Source of the DNA: Paenibacillus taichungensis
GTDB taxonomy: Bacteria > Bacillota > Bacilli > Paenibacillales > Paenibacillaceae
Direction of reading: 5' to 3'
NCBI RefSeq assembly: GCF_003287275.1
Contig: NZ_QEVW01000015.1
Span: 124,001-188,000, forward strand
DNA: 64,000 bases
Position numbers and translations under genes: made by a program. Under the pieces are notes generated by a model. The model searched no databases. It saw only the letters and a list, made by a program, of their open reading frames with translations, and was not told the origin of the DNA. Each line of letters starts with the position of its first letter. The stretch's first letter is position 1. This document shows positions 16,175 to 24,870 of the stretch, in pieces.

Positions 16175-17431
16175 ATGAACATGGTCGGACCCAAAATCCG
16201 GGAAATCCGGGAGCAGCTTGGACTTTCGCAAAAGCAACTGGCGGGAGAGGATATGACACGCTCTTATATCAGTCTTATCGAAAAGGGCAGAGCCGTTCCT
16301 TCCCAACGTATGTTGAAGATCATTGCGAGACGATTGAATACACCTATGGAGTATTTTTTGGAAGGAAATACAGAGACAGATACGGATATTGGTGAGGCTG
16401 TGCTGGATAAAGCAAAATCATATTTTGAGGAAAACAACGACCACGCTTGCATTCGCATGGCTCATAATGTGCTCACATTGACCAAGGATACACTAGACCA
16501 GACAGAAGCCTACCTCCTGATCATGCGCAGCCATAACCGAATGGGAGAACATCGGGAAGCGATGGATAAGGGAGAAGCCGCCGCCTTTACGATAACCCGC
16601 ACCGGAGATCGGGAGCGCATTGTTCAATATTATCTGGAAATGGGACGATCGGCTTTTCATGCAGAGCTATTCCATGCTGCGCGGAAATATTATGAACAGG
16701 CGTATACCTACAGTAGCAGGCTTAAGTACCTGCAGGATGATCATATTCGTGCATTAATGTATCTTGGAACCACTCATTTGCGCTTGGGGAATGTCGATCA
16801 AGGCCTGGATTTCTATCATAAAGCAGAAAAAGACGCCCGGATGACAGGACAGCATGAACTTTATGGTGAGATCACGCTTGGTCTGGGCAAAGCCTACTAC
16901 ATTTCCGAACAGGAAGGCCACTTGTCATTAAGCCAAGATTGGACCAAAACCTCAGCAGATTCATATAAACGAGCAAAGAGTGAATCCTATGTTCTGGCCC
17001 TCCACAACCTTGCCGTCATTCAGCTTCATATGGGGCAAAAAAAAGAAGCCCTTCCTTTGCTGGCTGAATGCGCCGAAATATACGACAAACGCAAACTGCC
17101 CGACAAAAAGGCTTCCATATTGGAGGAAATCAGTAAAATCTATCTGGAGGAACGTGAACCGCTGCAGGCAGAGGCTGCCATCAAAGAAGCTCTTCAACTG
17201 CTGGATCAGCGAGATGAAGGGATACTGCGGGCAAAACTATATCGTCTTCTCGGCGTGGTGTTCCACGAGAAAGACAATCCGGACGAAGGTTATTACTTTC
17301 TACGAATGAGCCACGATCTGCTAAAACGAATTTATGCAGAGCGTGAAGCGAACATCAGCTACCAATTACTCCTCTTAAGCAAACAGGATCGTAAAATGGA
17401 ATATAGCGACTACAAATCATTTATCAAGTAA
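16175..17431 (+). CDS. XRE-family regulator with TPR domain (peptide-sensing type)
   Basis: A 418-residue cytoplasmic regulator. Residues 1-65 form a Cro/C1-type helix-turn-helix (KIREIREQLGLSQKQLAG... SYISLIEKGRAVPS), and the remaining 350 residues are helical TPR-like repeats (for example ALMYLGTTHLRLGNVDQGLD and ALHNLAVIQLHMGQKKEALP). This is the layout of the RRNPP family (PlcR, NprR, Rgg, Rap), in which the TPR part binds a re-imported signal peptide. It is divergent from the biosynthetic operon and convergent with a small secreted-peptide gene. An AAGGGA-type site precedes ATG 16175; ATG 16181 is an alternative start. It probably controls the operon through the shared 15-bp element. Confidence 0.85.
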   Translation: MNMVGPKIREIREQLGLSQKQLAGEDMTRSYISLIEKGRAVPSQRMLKIIARRLNTPMEYFLEGNTETDTDIGEAVLDKAKSYFEENNDHACIRMAHNVLTLTKDTLDQTEAYLLIMRSHNRMGEHREAMDKGEAAAFTITRTGDRERIVQYYLEMGRSAFHAELFHAARKYYEQAYTYSSRLKYLQDDHIRALMYLGTTHLRLGNVDQGLDFYHKAEKDARMTGQHELYGEITLGLGKAYYISEQEGHLSLSQDWTKTSADSYKRAKSESYVLALHNLAVIQLHMGQKKEALPLLAECAEIYDKRKLPDKKASILEEISKIYLEEREPLQAEAAIKEALQLLDQRDEGILRAKLYRLLGVVFHEKDNPDEGYYFLRMSHDLLKRIYAEREANISYQLLLLSKQDRKMEYSDYKSFIK

Positions 17432-17491
17432 AGACAAACCCTATCTTCTTATAACAACTGTAAAACAAACCGAAAAGGTTTTATGAAATTC

Positions 17492-17513
17492 AGGGTCTCT
17501 GGAAAGAGGCCCT
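17492..17513. terminator. hairpin between convergent regulator and prepeptide genes
   Basis: AGGGTCTCT and AGAGGCCCT pair around GGAA in the short gap between the two convergent genes. It may serve both strands; only a weak U-tract follows. Confidence 0.5.
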
Positions 17514-17516
17514 CAT

Positions 17517-17720
17517 TCATCTATGGGGAACCGGATCATTCAAGTCAAGCAGCGTTACAGGTGGAAATTTGTCATTCTGCTGAACCGAAATTTCAGCAAG
17601 CCCTGTGCGTTCCCCCGAATTGGTAATCCCCCCCGTAAAAACGGAAACCAGCATGACTGTGGCCATGCAGAGTCCACTTGCAATTACCCGTAATTTGCAT
17701 CCTTTGCTCTCCACGCCCAT
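17517..17720 (-). CDS. small secreted prepeptide, candidate quorum signal for the XRE/TPR regulator
   Basis: A 67-residue peptide starting at ATG 17720; GTG 17714 lies 8 bases after AGAAGGAG and is an equally good start. The N-terminus is basic (ESKGCKLR), followed by a hydrophobic export segment VIASGLCMATVMLVSVFTGG. The 35-residue polar tail ends in LLDLNDPVPHR. This matches the layout of NprX/PapR/Phr-type signalling prepeptides, which are exported, cleaved and re-imported to bind a TPR regulator. It lies convergent to, and directly after, such a regulator. Its promoter carries the same 15-bp element as the biosynthetic operon. The mature signal cannot be identified from sequence. Confidence 0.6.
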   Translation of the reverse strand: MGVESKGCKLRVIASGLCMATVMLVSVFTGGITNSGERTGLAEISVQQNDKFPPVTLLDLNDPVPHR

Positions 17721-17780
17721 CTCTCCTTCTGTATCGTTTGGCATTAGATATACCCTATATCCTCTGCGATCCTGAGACTT

Positions 17781-17836
17781 ATTTTACGGATAATTGCAGT
17801 GACATTAAACACGTTAATTACCATTTACCTCCATTT
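17781..17836 (-). promoter_or_regulatory. promoter and 15-bp element upstream of the prepeptide gene
   Basis: On the minus strand, -35 TTTAAT (17804-17809) and -10 TAAAAT (17781-17786) have a 17-base spacer, the same architecture as the repeat-peptide promoter. The 15-mer AAATGGAGGTAAATG (plus strand CATTTACCTCCATTT, 17822-17836) lies 12 bases further upstream, in the opposite orientation relative to transcription compared with the site at 16063-16077. Confidence 0.6.
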
Positions 17837-17846
17837 GCACATCATC

Positions 17847-18266
17847 TTATGGATAAAAGGTCATATGCGTCTTCTCTTCACGATAAAAATCCAGCCTCTG
17901 CTTCATGTTGCCTGTATGCAGTTCGAACAAATGACCATCGGGATCGGTAAAATATACGGATAACGCATCCCTCGGGTCACGAGGTCTTCCGGGAAGAATG
18001 TCAGCCCCTGCTGCTCGCAGCTGCTGTACAGACTCGTCGAATTCCTCTTCTTTTACGGTAAATGCAATATGTGTATACGTTCGTTCCGTGTAGTTGCGAA
18101 TGACGTCTTCCTGATTCAAAGCAATCCATAGTCCGGCAAGTTCGAAATACGCCAGCTTCCGGCCTTTTACCTGAATGCGGGCACCGAGAGCCTGCTCATA
18201 AAAAGTAATGGACCGTTCCAGATTGGATACGGAAAAGCACAGATGATTAATCCCCTGAATATTCAT
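17847..18266 (-). CDS. fosB: FosB-type fosfomycin thiol transferase
   Basis: A 139-residue VOC-fold enzyme that adds bacillithiol (or cysteine) to fosfomycin and opens its epoxide. Metal ligands H8, H66 (THIAF) and E115 (FELHTG) are present, and the family blocks VKGRKLAYFELAGLW, ILPGRPRDPRD and YFTDPDGH are nearly intact along the full usual length. FosB is commonly chromosomal in Bacillus and Paenibacillus. It stands alone on the minus strand; the prepeptide gene downstream has its own promoter. A related VOC enzyme of other specificity is unlikely given the match. Confidence 0.92.
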   Translation of the reverse strand: MNIQGINHLCFSVSNLERSITFYEQALGARIQVKGRKLAYFELAGLWIALNQEDVIRNYTERTYTHIAFTVKEEEFDESVQQLRAAGADILPGRPRDPRDALSVYFTDPDGHLFELHTGNMKQRLDFYREEKTHMTFYP

Positions 18267-18436
18267 TTGGCTCCTGACACCTCCACATTTAATAAAACTG
18301 TTGCAATAGCTACATCCTTATTATGGTATATTTTGCGTTAAAAACAAATGTCCTTCTTCCTCCTACCGCACCTTCTTCTGGGCGAATGCATAGATTAGGC
18401 GTATGAACTAACGTGTGCGAGGAGGAAGTAAAACGA

Positions 18437-19336
18437 ATGAATCCTGTATATCCTTTTTACGGTGAGAAAACGGTGTGCAAGCCACAAAATCTGGCTTTCC
18501 CTCCCCAGCATCAGGACCAGCAGCCAGGTCTGGAAACCCTAATGGTACCTGAACCAATCAGCGAAGATCCTGCTTATATTGGCAGCTGCAAGCTGAAAGG
18601 CAAGGTTGCGATTATTACCGGTGGTGACAGTGGAATCGGCAGAGCTGCAGCTATTGCTTTTGCCAAGGAAGGTGCAGATATCACCATCGCTTATCTATAT
18701 GAACGGACCGACGCCGAAAGGACACGTGAACGTATTGAAGAGCTGGGACAACGGTGTCTGTTAATCGAGATTGATCTGCGGTTGAAGAAAAACTGCGAGG
18801 CTGTCATCCGTACGACCATGGAAACCTTCGGAAAGATCGACGTCCTGGTCAACAATCATGGCGTCCAGTACGTACAGCCAAGCATTGTCGATATTACGGA
18901 AGAACAACTGTACCATACGTTCCAGACGAATGTTTTTGCCTATTTCTTTCTTATTCAGGCGGCTCTCCCCCATATGTGTAAGGGTGCTTCCATTATTAAT
19001 ACAGCTTCCATTACGGCCTATAAAGGTAACGTGCAGCTGATTGATTACTCCTCCACCAAAGGGGCTGTGGTCTCTTTGACACGGGTACTCGCCAAATCAC
19101 TCGCATCCGAAGGAATCCGGGTGAATTGCGTGGCTCCGGGACCCATCTGGACCCCACTCATTCCATCCAGCTTTTCCGCTGAAGATGTCCAGGTATTTGG
19201 AACCGAGACGCCGATGGGCCGGGCAGGCCAACCTTATGAACTTGCGGCTGCCTACGTCTATCTCGCTTCCCGCGACTCCTCCTATGTCACCGGTGAGTGC
19301 ATTCATGTCAATGGCGGCGACATGGTAACGACCTAG
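18437..19336 (+). CDS. short-chain dehydrogenase/reductase (general-stress YhdF/YhxC type)
   Basis: A 299-residue NAD(P)-dependent oxidoreductase of the SDR family. It has the TGGDSGIGRA cofactor loop, the NNHG motif, the catalytic S...YSSTKG (Tyr-x-x-x-Lys) and a C-terminal YVTGECIHVNGG. About 45 residues precede the Rossmann fold and contain the P-x-Q-x-Q-x-Q-P-G segment typical of the YhdF/YhxC/YhxD group linked to general stress in Bacillus. The start is ATG 18437, 9 bases after GAGGAGG. The natural substrate is unknown; glucose dehydrogenase annotations in this group are by similarity only. Confidence 0.88.
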   Translation: MNPVYPFYGEKTVCKPQNLAFPPQHQDQQPGLETLMVPEPISEDPAYIGSCKLKGKVAIITGGDSGIGRAAAIAFAKEGADITIAYLYERTDAERTRERIEELGQRCLLIEIDLRLKKNCEAVIRTTMETFGKIDVLVNNHGVQYVQPSIVDITEEQLYHTFQTNVFAYFFLIQAALPHMCKGASIINTASITAYKGNVQLIDYSSTKGAVVSLTRVLAKSLASEGIRVNCVAPGPIWTPLIPSSFSAEDVQVFGTETPMGRAGQPYELAAAYVYLASRDSSYVTGECIHVNGGDMVTT

Positions 19337-19538
19337 TCATCTGGAGAACACCGCAAATCTTTGAAAAAATATAATGGCACTGATATGAATGCAACTGTAT
19401 CCTCCCTATTCACGGGCTATGTCAGGTTGGATTTCGCGTTGGCAGCAGGAGATCACGTTACCTGTTCCGAAGAGGATTAGGAGTATTTGTCCGGCGAGCC
19501 GGAACCTGACATCTTGCGATAAGGAGCTGAACAACCTG

Positions 19539-21149
19539 ATGAACTACGATCCACTCTACCAACCGTATCCGTCTTACCGCGTGCCCGTTTATGCCAAACA
19601 AGGCATGGTCGCCACTTCACAGCCTTTGGCTGCACAAGCGGGTCTGGATGTGTTAAAAAAGGGCGGCAACGCCATTGATGCCGCTATCGCCACCGCTGCT
19701 GCGCTCACCGTGCTGGAGCCAACGTCCAACGGCATTGGGGGCGATGCCTTTGCCCTCGTCTGGACCGAGGGCAAACTGCATGGCCTGAATGCCAGTGGGC
19801 CTGCGCCTCAGAGTATATCGATTGAGGCGCTCAAAGCGGCAGGCCATTCGGAGATGCCGAAGCTTGGGGTTATCCCGGTGACGGTGCCTGGCGCACCGGC
19901 GGGTTGGGCTGAGCTGAGCCGCCGATTCGGGCGGCTTACGCTGGCGGAAGCGCTGGAACCGGCTGTCCGCTACGCGGAAGAAGGTTACCCGCTTGCGCCG
20001 GGGCTGGCGCGCCATTGGGCACGGGCAGCCGACATTTATGCACGCCAAGGCGATGCGGAAGCGGGGCGTGCATGGTTTGAGACATTTGCCCCAGGCGGGC
20101 GTGTTCCAGCTGTAGGCGAGGTGTGGCGTTCGCCGGATCATGCGGCAACCCTGCGCCGGATTGGCGAGAGTGGAGCGAGAGACTTCTATGAAGGGGAACT
20201 CGCGGGGCGCATTCATTCTTTTATGGCAGAACACGGAGGTTACCTGACCAAAGAAGATCTGGCTGCATTCCAGCCTGAATGGGTTGATCCGATCTCGGTC
20301 TCCTATCGCGGATATGACGTCTGGGAGATCCCACCGAACGGTCAGGGGCTGATTGCTCTGGCAGCGCTCAATCTGCTGAAGGGCTTTGATTTTGAAGAAA
20401 AGGAATCCGTCCTGGCATACCACAGGCAGCTGGAAGCCATGAAGCTGGCGTTTGCCGATGGGGAGAAATACATTACCGAGGAACGCAAGATGGGCGTAAC
20501 GGTACAGGAATTATTATCCGAAGCATATGCAGACGAACGGCGCAAGCTCATTGGTGATATGGCACTTCCGCCTGAAGCAGGCGACCCAAGGGCAAGCGGG
20601 ACGGTGTATCTTGCAACGGCAGATGGTGAGGGCAACATGGTTTCCTTCATTCAGAGCAATTATATGGGCTTCGGCTCCGGGCTGGTTGTGCCGGGTACAG
20701 GTATCGCCCTGCAAAACCGGGGGCATAATTTCTCGCTTGATGCGGATCATGCCAACGCACTGGAGCCGGGTAAACGGACATATCATACGATCATCCCGGG
20801 TTTCCTCACACGGGGAGATGAAGCCGTCGGACCATTTGGGGTCATGGGCGGTTTCATGCAACCCCAGGGTCACGTGCAGGTCGTCATGAATACGGTGGAC
20901 TTCCACCTCAATCCACAGGCTGCGCTCGATTCTCCGCGCTGGCAGTGGACCAAAGGCAAAACGATCCTGGTTGAGCCCGGATTCCCTCAGCATATTGCAC
21001 AGGCACTTGCCCGCAAAGGGCATGATATACAGATCGCTCTCGACCCGTCGATGTTTGGACGCGGCCAGATCATCTGGCGCAACCCGGACAATGGCGTATT
21101 GTGCGGCGGCACGGAAAGCCGGACCGATGGCTCGGTAGCAGCGTGGTAA
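19539..21149 (+). CDS. gamma-glutamyltransferase family protein (YwrD-like)
   Basis: An Ntn-hydrolase of about 536 residues that matures by self-cleavage before a threonine. The family blocks GGNAIDAAIATAAALTVLEP and NGIGGDAF lie near the N-terminus, the probable nucleophile is in SGTVYLATADGEGN, and FGSG and HTIIPG follow as expected. No signal peptide is visible, which fits the cytoplasmic YwrD subgroup rather than secreted Ggt. The start ATG 19539 follows AAGGAG by 12 bases; the upstream frame to 19389 lacks family similarity. The N-terminal half has clearly higher GC than its neighbours. It may act on gamma-glutamyl peptides or on acylase-type substrates. Confidence 0.88.
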   Translation: MNYDPLYQPYPSYRVPVYAKQGMVATSQPLAAQAGLDVLKKGGNAIDAAIATAAALTVLEPTSNGIGGDAFALVWTEGKLHGLNASGPAPQSISIEALKAAGHSEMPKLGVIPVTVPGAPAGWAELSRRFGRLTLAEALEPAVRYAEEGYPLAPGLARHWARAADIYARQGDAEAGRAWFETFAPGGRVPAVGEVWRSPDHAATLRRIGESGARDFYEGELAGRIHSFMAEHGGYLTKEDLAAFQPEWVDPISVSYRGYDVWEIPPNGQGLIALAALNLLKGFDFEEKESVLAYHRQLEAMKLAFADGEKYITEERKMGVTVQELLSEAYADERRKLIGDMALPPEAGDPRASGTVYLATADGEGNMVSFIQSNYMGFGSGLVVPGTGIALQNRGHNFSLDADHANALEPGKRTYHTIIPGFLTRGDEAVGPFGVMGGFMQPQGHVQVVMNTVDFHLNPQAALDSPRWQWTKGKTILVEPGFPQHIAQALARKGHDIQIALDPSMFGRGQIIWRNPDNGVLCGGTESRTDGSVAAW

Positions 21150-21297
21150 TACGCTGCAAGTACAGCTGAATGAGCGCGGGAACATAGCATTCAGGTACAC
21201 TGTATATGCTGAGTGAACAGGGAAAACCGTTCATATATATGAATTTTTTGATTCATGATATGTAGTCATTCATCATTCGTTTGGTATCAGGAAAAGG

Positions 21298-21338
21298 CAA
21301 AGAGGAGACCTAATCGGTCTCTTCTTTGTCCTTTTTTT
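21298..21338 (+). terminator. intrinsic terminator after the gamma-glutamyltransferase gene
   Basis: CAAAGAGGAGACC and GGTCTCTTCTTTG pair around TAATC, followed by a run of seven T residues. The rest of the 21150-21571 gap shows no gene that I can support; its last part should carry the promoter of the BMP lipoprotein gene. Confidence 0.8.
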
Positions 21339-21571
21339 ATCTTTCTTTTTCCCGTTGACCAGCAAGACGTAGTACAGGCCCTGTATCGAATCCATGCCTC
21401 TTCAAATGTAAATTCCATGTATAATTCATGGGTTTCATTGGAATTTCATTGAGTTTTCGTAAATTTTCATCCTTACCCATTATGGAGACTCTGCTCCCAT
21501 CCGATATACATATAGAGGAATTGCTCACCTCACACGTTATCTCCATCTTATAGAAAAGAGGGCATACGCAC

Positions 21572-22579
21572 ATGAAAACACAATGGAAAATCAAATTCGG
21601 GTTCACCATGATGATGGTTCTGGTTGTTCTGATGCTGGGAGCTTGTTCGGCAGCAGATAAGGCGTCCCCCGCAGATCAGCGAACCAAAGTCGGAATCGTT
21701 CTTACGGATGTCGGCTTGGGTGATCATTCTTTCAGTGACGCATCTTTTGAGGGATTGGTACAGGCAAGAAACGAGAACAGTATTGTTTTTGATTACAAGG
21801 AACCGGGAAAGGATTTGACATCCGAGGCAGCTTTTGAGCAATTTGCGAAGGATAAAGTTGATCTGATTATTGGTCTAAGCGACACGATAAAAACAGATCT
21901 GGAGAAGGTTGCTCAGAAGTATCCCGATCAGCACTTTCTCATCATTGACGGGCATTCCGATCTCCCCAATGTGACTTCCATGTCCTTCAAAGCAGAAGAA
22001 GGCAGCTATCTTGCAGGGATCATTGCTGGCTTTGCAACAACCGAAGATCATGTAGGCTTCTTGGGTGGAATGGATATTCCGGTGCTTCACGATTTCCAGC
22101 AAGGTTTTGAGCAAGGTGTAAAGGCAGCCAATCCGGATGCCACAGTCCATGTCGTGTACGCCGGGGATTTTGGCAATCCTGATCTTGGAGGAAAGCTCGC
22201 AGCACAGATGATTCAGGAACAGCATGTTGAAGTCATTTACGTCGCAGCAGGATTGACAGGTATAGGCTCACTTTCAGAGATTCAGAGATTGGGTAAATAC
22301 GCCATTGGCGTGGACCAGGATCAGTTCTTTTTAGCAGAAAAAGCAGTACTCACTTCCATGCTCAAAAATGTAGATGTCTCACTTCATAACGCCATTAATA
22401 CGTTCATTCAGAACCAACATTCATTTCCCGAAAAAGAAATGTTCTATGGTCTGGCAGAAAATGGCGTAGGTTTAACCGCCCTACATAACATCACACTCAC
22501 GGACGAACAACAGCAAACGTTCGAAGATTTGAAAGCACAGATCGCTTCCGGCAAAACCAAAATTACCCTAGATCAATAA
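21572..22579 (+). CDS. BMP-family (PnrA/Med-like) substrate-binding lipoprotein
   Basis: A 335-residue lipoprotein. The signal peptide ends in the lipobox LGAC (C25), so the protein is anchored outside the membrane. The mature part begins KVGIVLTDVGLGDHSFSDASFEGL, typical of the basic-membrane-protein family that binds nucleosides or related ligands, and contains GSYLAGIIAG and the YAIGVDQDQ block. No ABC permease or ATPase genes follow; instead a chemotaxis receptor starts 27 bases downstream. It may therefore present its ligand to that receptor. The ligand is unknown. Confidence 0.85.
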   Translation: MKTQWKIKFGFTMMMVLVVLMLGACSAADKASPADQRTKVGIVLTDVGLGDHSFSDASFEGLVQARNENSIVFDYKEPGKDLTSEAAFEQFAKDKVDLIIGLSDTIKTDLEKVAQKYPDQHFLIIDGHSDLPNVTSMSFKAEEGSYLAGIIAGFATTEDHVGFLGGMDIPVLHDFQQGFEQGVKAANPDATVHVVYAGDFGNPDLGGKLAAQMIQEQHVEVIYVAAGLTGIGSLSEIQRLGKYAIGVDQDQFFLAEKAVLTSMLKNVDVSLHNAINTFIQNQHSFPEKEMFYGLAENGVGLTALHNITLTDEQQQTFEDLKAQIASGKTKITLDQ

Positions 22580-22606
22580 ACCAATTGCTAACATGGAGGC
22601 ACGCTT

Positions 22607-24259
22607 ATGAAATTGCAGGGAAAGCTGATATTGAATGCCATAGTATCGTTACTGTTATGCCTTTTGCTAGTAGCCTATATCATTATTCAATTGCTGAACA
22701 TGAATGCCAAAAATCAAAATCTGGTGCCTGCCATGCTGAAGGTCACGGAGCTGAACGCTAACCAGATACAGACCGAGCAGGCACTCGATGTGTACTCGTT
22801 CTCCATGACAGCTGGCAATCAGGATAATGTAGCACGCTTGCTGAATGAAGGTAAAACCATGGTAAAGCAGCTCACAGAAGGCTTGCTGGAAACAGATGAA
22901 CAGCTTCGCCTGATCCAATCCATCCAAACCAAATTAACGGCTCTGGACACGGGCGCCACCGAAGCCATTACAGCCATGAACAGTTCGGACGCCAAACGTT
23001 TCAGCTCCCGGGTCAAAGGCATACAAAATGATATCTACATGCTGGATGAGGTGACCCGGGATCGATATGACCAATACACAATAGATCTTGAACAAGACAT
23101 TCAGCGGACCTGGCAGATCGCTCTCGCCGGAGCCATCATCCTGCTTGTCGCTGTTCTGCTGTTCAACATGTACACTTCACGAAAATTGGCGAGACGCATA
23201 CGCAGCTTGAAGGAAGCCGCAGGACAAATTGCGAACGGCGATCTTACGCAGCAGCTTCCGGAGACACGAGGCAAAGATGAACTGGATGACTTAAACCGCT
23301 CCTTCCGTCTGATGACGGGGAACATACGCAGTATCATTCAATCCATCGGTGCCGCAGGAAACCGTGTGGATGGGATGGCGCAGGACATTGATCGCGGCAA
23401 TGATACCGTGCAGGCCATTGTGCAGCAAGTATCCCGAACAACCGAAGAACTGTCGATTGGCAGTCAGAAAATTGCTGAGGATCTAAGTGACACGGTTATG
23501 GTCGTGGACAAGATGCAGCATATGTTTGAAAGCAATCTTCAGGCGACTTCACAATCGGCCATCTATGGTAACGAAGTTCTGACTTCTGTGCGAGAGGGAC
23601 ACATTGCCGTACAGGAACAGCTTCGACTGGCTGAAGTAAACCGGGTTGCGATGTCTGAGGTGGAAAAGACTGTCCAGGAATTGGAGGAGAGCGCCTCCCG
23701 GATCGCAACTATGACTGCCTATGTATCAGGTATCGCAACGCAGACAACCCTTCTCTCTCTGAACGCCTCCATCGAAGCGGCACGTGCAGGTGAAGCCGGA
23801 CGCGGCTTTGCTGTCGTCGCGGGGGAAGTGAAGAAACTGGCGGAGCAATCGGAGCAATCGGTACAGCATATCTTTGCGGCTGTCGGCGAAATCACAGCGG
23901 CTATGGGCAAAGTGAAAAACTCTGTGACCCAGAGCATTCAGCTCTTTGCAGAACAGGAGCAGGCTACCGGGAAAACCGGCGAATCCTTCTCCGGCATTCG
24001 TCACAGTGTAGAGCGAATCAGCACAAGTATTAATCAGCTTACGGAGGACATGCAGCAGTCCAGTGAACTTAGCGCACAGGTTCAGCAGGCAATTGAAAAT
24101 ATAAGTGCGATCACCGAACAATCCGCTGCAAGCAGCGAGGAAATTACAGCTTCAACGGCTGAGCAGCAACGTTCGTTTGCCGAAGCAAGCACCAAGGTGA
24201 AAAGCCTGCGGGATATCAGTGCGGAGATGCATCAGGAGCTTCTACGGTTCCGGTTGTAG
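22607..24259 (+). CDS. methyl-accepting chemotaxis protein
   Basis: A 550-residue transmembrane receptor. An N-terminal membrane helix (about 8-32) is followed by a helical extracellular domain of about 140 residues (four-helix-bundle type), a second helix (IALAGAIILLVAVLLFNMY), a HAMP domain, and a long cytoplasmic signalling coiled coil. The hairpin tip has the conserved IATQTTLLSLNASIEAARAG followed by GFAVVAGEVKKLAEQS. It relays ligand binding to CheA/CheW. The BMP lipoprotein gene 27 bases upstream is probably co-transcribed and may be its ligand-loading partner. Confidence 0.95.
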   Translation: MKLQGKLILNAIVSLLLCLLLVAYIIIQLLNMNAKNQNLVPAMLKVTELNANQIQTEQALDVYSFSMTAGNQDNVARLLNEGKTMVKQLTEGLLETDEQLRLIQSIQTKLTALDTGATEAITAMNSSDAKRFSSRVKGIQNDIYMLDEVTRDRYDQYTIDLEQDIQRTWQIALAGAIILLVAVLLFNMYTSRKLARRIRSLKEAAGQIANGDLTQQLPETRGKDELDDLNRSFRLMTGNIRSIIQSIGAAGNRVDGMAQDIDRGNDTVQAIVQQVSRTTEELSIGSQKIAEDLSDTVMVVDKMQHMFESNLQATSQSAIYGNEVLTSVREGHIAVQEQLRLAEVNRVAMSEVEKTVQELEESASRIATMTAYVSGIATQTTLLSLNASIEAARAGEAGRGFAVVAGEVKKLAEQSEQSVQHIFAAVGEITAAMGKVKNSVTQSIQLFAEQEQATGKTGESFSGIRHSVERISTSINQLTEDMQQSSELSAQVQQAIENISAITEQSAASSEEITASTAEQQRSFAEASTKVKSLRDISAEMHQELLRFRL

Positions 24260-24392
24260 CTGAACCATGAATGAAGAAAGAAGCGGATGCATAAAAAGGC
24301 TGAAAGGGAATTCACTTCTTGGGTTTACGAAGCGATAACCCATTCTAACGAATCGAACACACCTTAATTGGCGGATTTGCGATGAATGCACA

Positions 24393-24541
24393 GTTTAACG
24401 AATTCCAGACACGCTATTCCTGTTATACGGGTGTAAATTCGGGCCAAAACCTGCCGATGTAGGATAATAACGTTGCTGTGATTCGTTAAACCGCAGATCA
24501 ATGGAAAATTCGGCCAATAGCGTGTGTCTGGTTCGTTAAAC
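24393..24541. repeat. imperfect inverted-repeat element (MITE-like)
   Basis: The arm GTTTAACGAATTCCAGACAC (continuing GCTATT, 24393-24418) is matched by its near-perfect reverse complement at 24516-24541, with two small differences. The interior of about 97 bases holds another copy of the ATTCGTTAAAC end (24481-24491). No protein is encoded. This looks like a small intergenic palindromic element of the kind repeated in Paenibacillus genomes; whether other copies exist cannot be seen here. Confidence 0.6.
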
Positions 24542-24553
24542 GTTAATGGCACT

Positions 24554-24600
24554 AAAAAGGGATGTCCACGTCATGTTAATGACTATGGGACATCCCTTTC
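24554..24600 (+). terminator. terminator-like hairpin after the chemotaxis receptor gene
   Basis: AAAGGGATGTCC and GGACATCCCTTT form a 12-bp stem around a 20-base loop. It is rich in A before and T after, so it could work in both directions. Confidence 0.65.
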
Positions 24601-24654
24601 ATGATGTTATGCATGGTTTAGTTGTTTCTGTTATGCGCAGGAGGAATGAAGGGG

Positions 24655-24845
24655 CACATGTACTTCTTGCTTGTACTTCTTGCTTGTACTTTTTGCGTAT
24701 ACCTCTTTTGTGTTCTTCCTGGCGTTCTTCCTGGCGTTCCTTCTTGCGAGCACTTCCTGTGCATACTTCGGTGCACGTTCTTCTTGCGAGTACTTCCTGT
24801 GTGTCCTTCTTGCGGTTCTTCCTTGCCGTTCTTCTTGCGTGTTAC
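24655..24845. repeat. degenerate short tandem repeat tract
   Basis: About fourteen diverged units of 12 to 15 bases related to TGTACTTCTTGCG (variants CTTCCTGGCG, CTTCTTGCGAG, CTTCCTGTGTG) follow one another. Reading frames are open over it on both strands (a 75-residue Arg/Lys-rich frame on the minus strand), but no ribosome site, codon bias or family similarity supports a gene. It lies between the chemotaxis receptor terminator and the 3' end of the NAD(P)HX repair gene. Confidence 0.65.
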
Positions 24846-24870
24846 ACACGGTCTTCACTCATGCCCCTAG

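Noticed and set aside
24631..24858. 75-residue Arg/Lys-rich minus-strand reading frame
   Set aside because: It is made entirely of the degenerate short repeat, has no ribosome site and no similarity; kept as a repeat tract.
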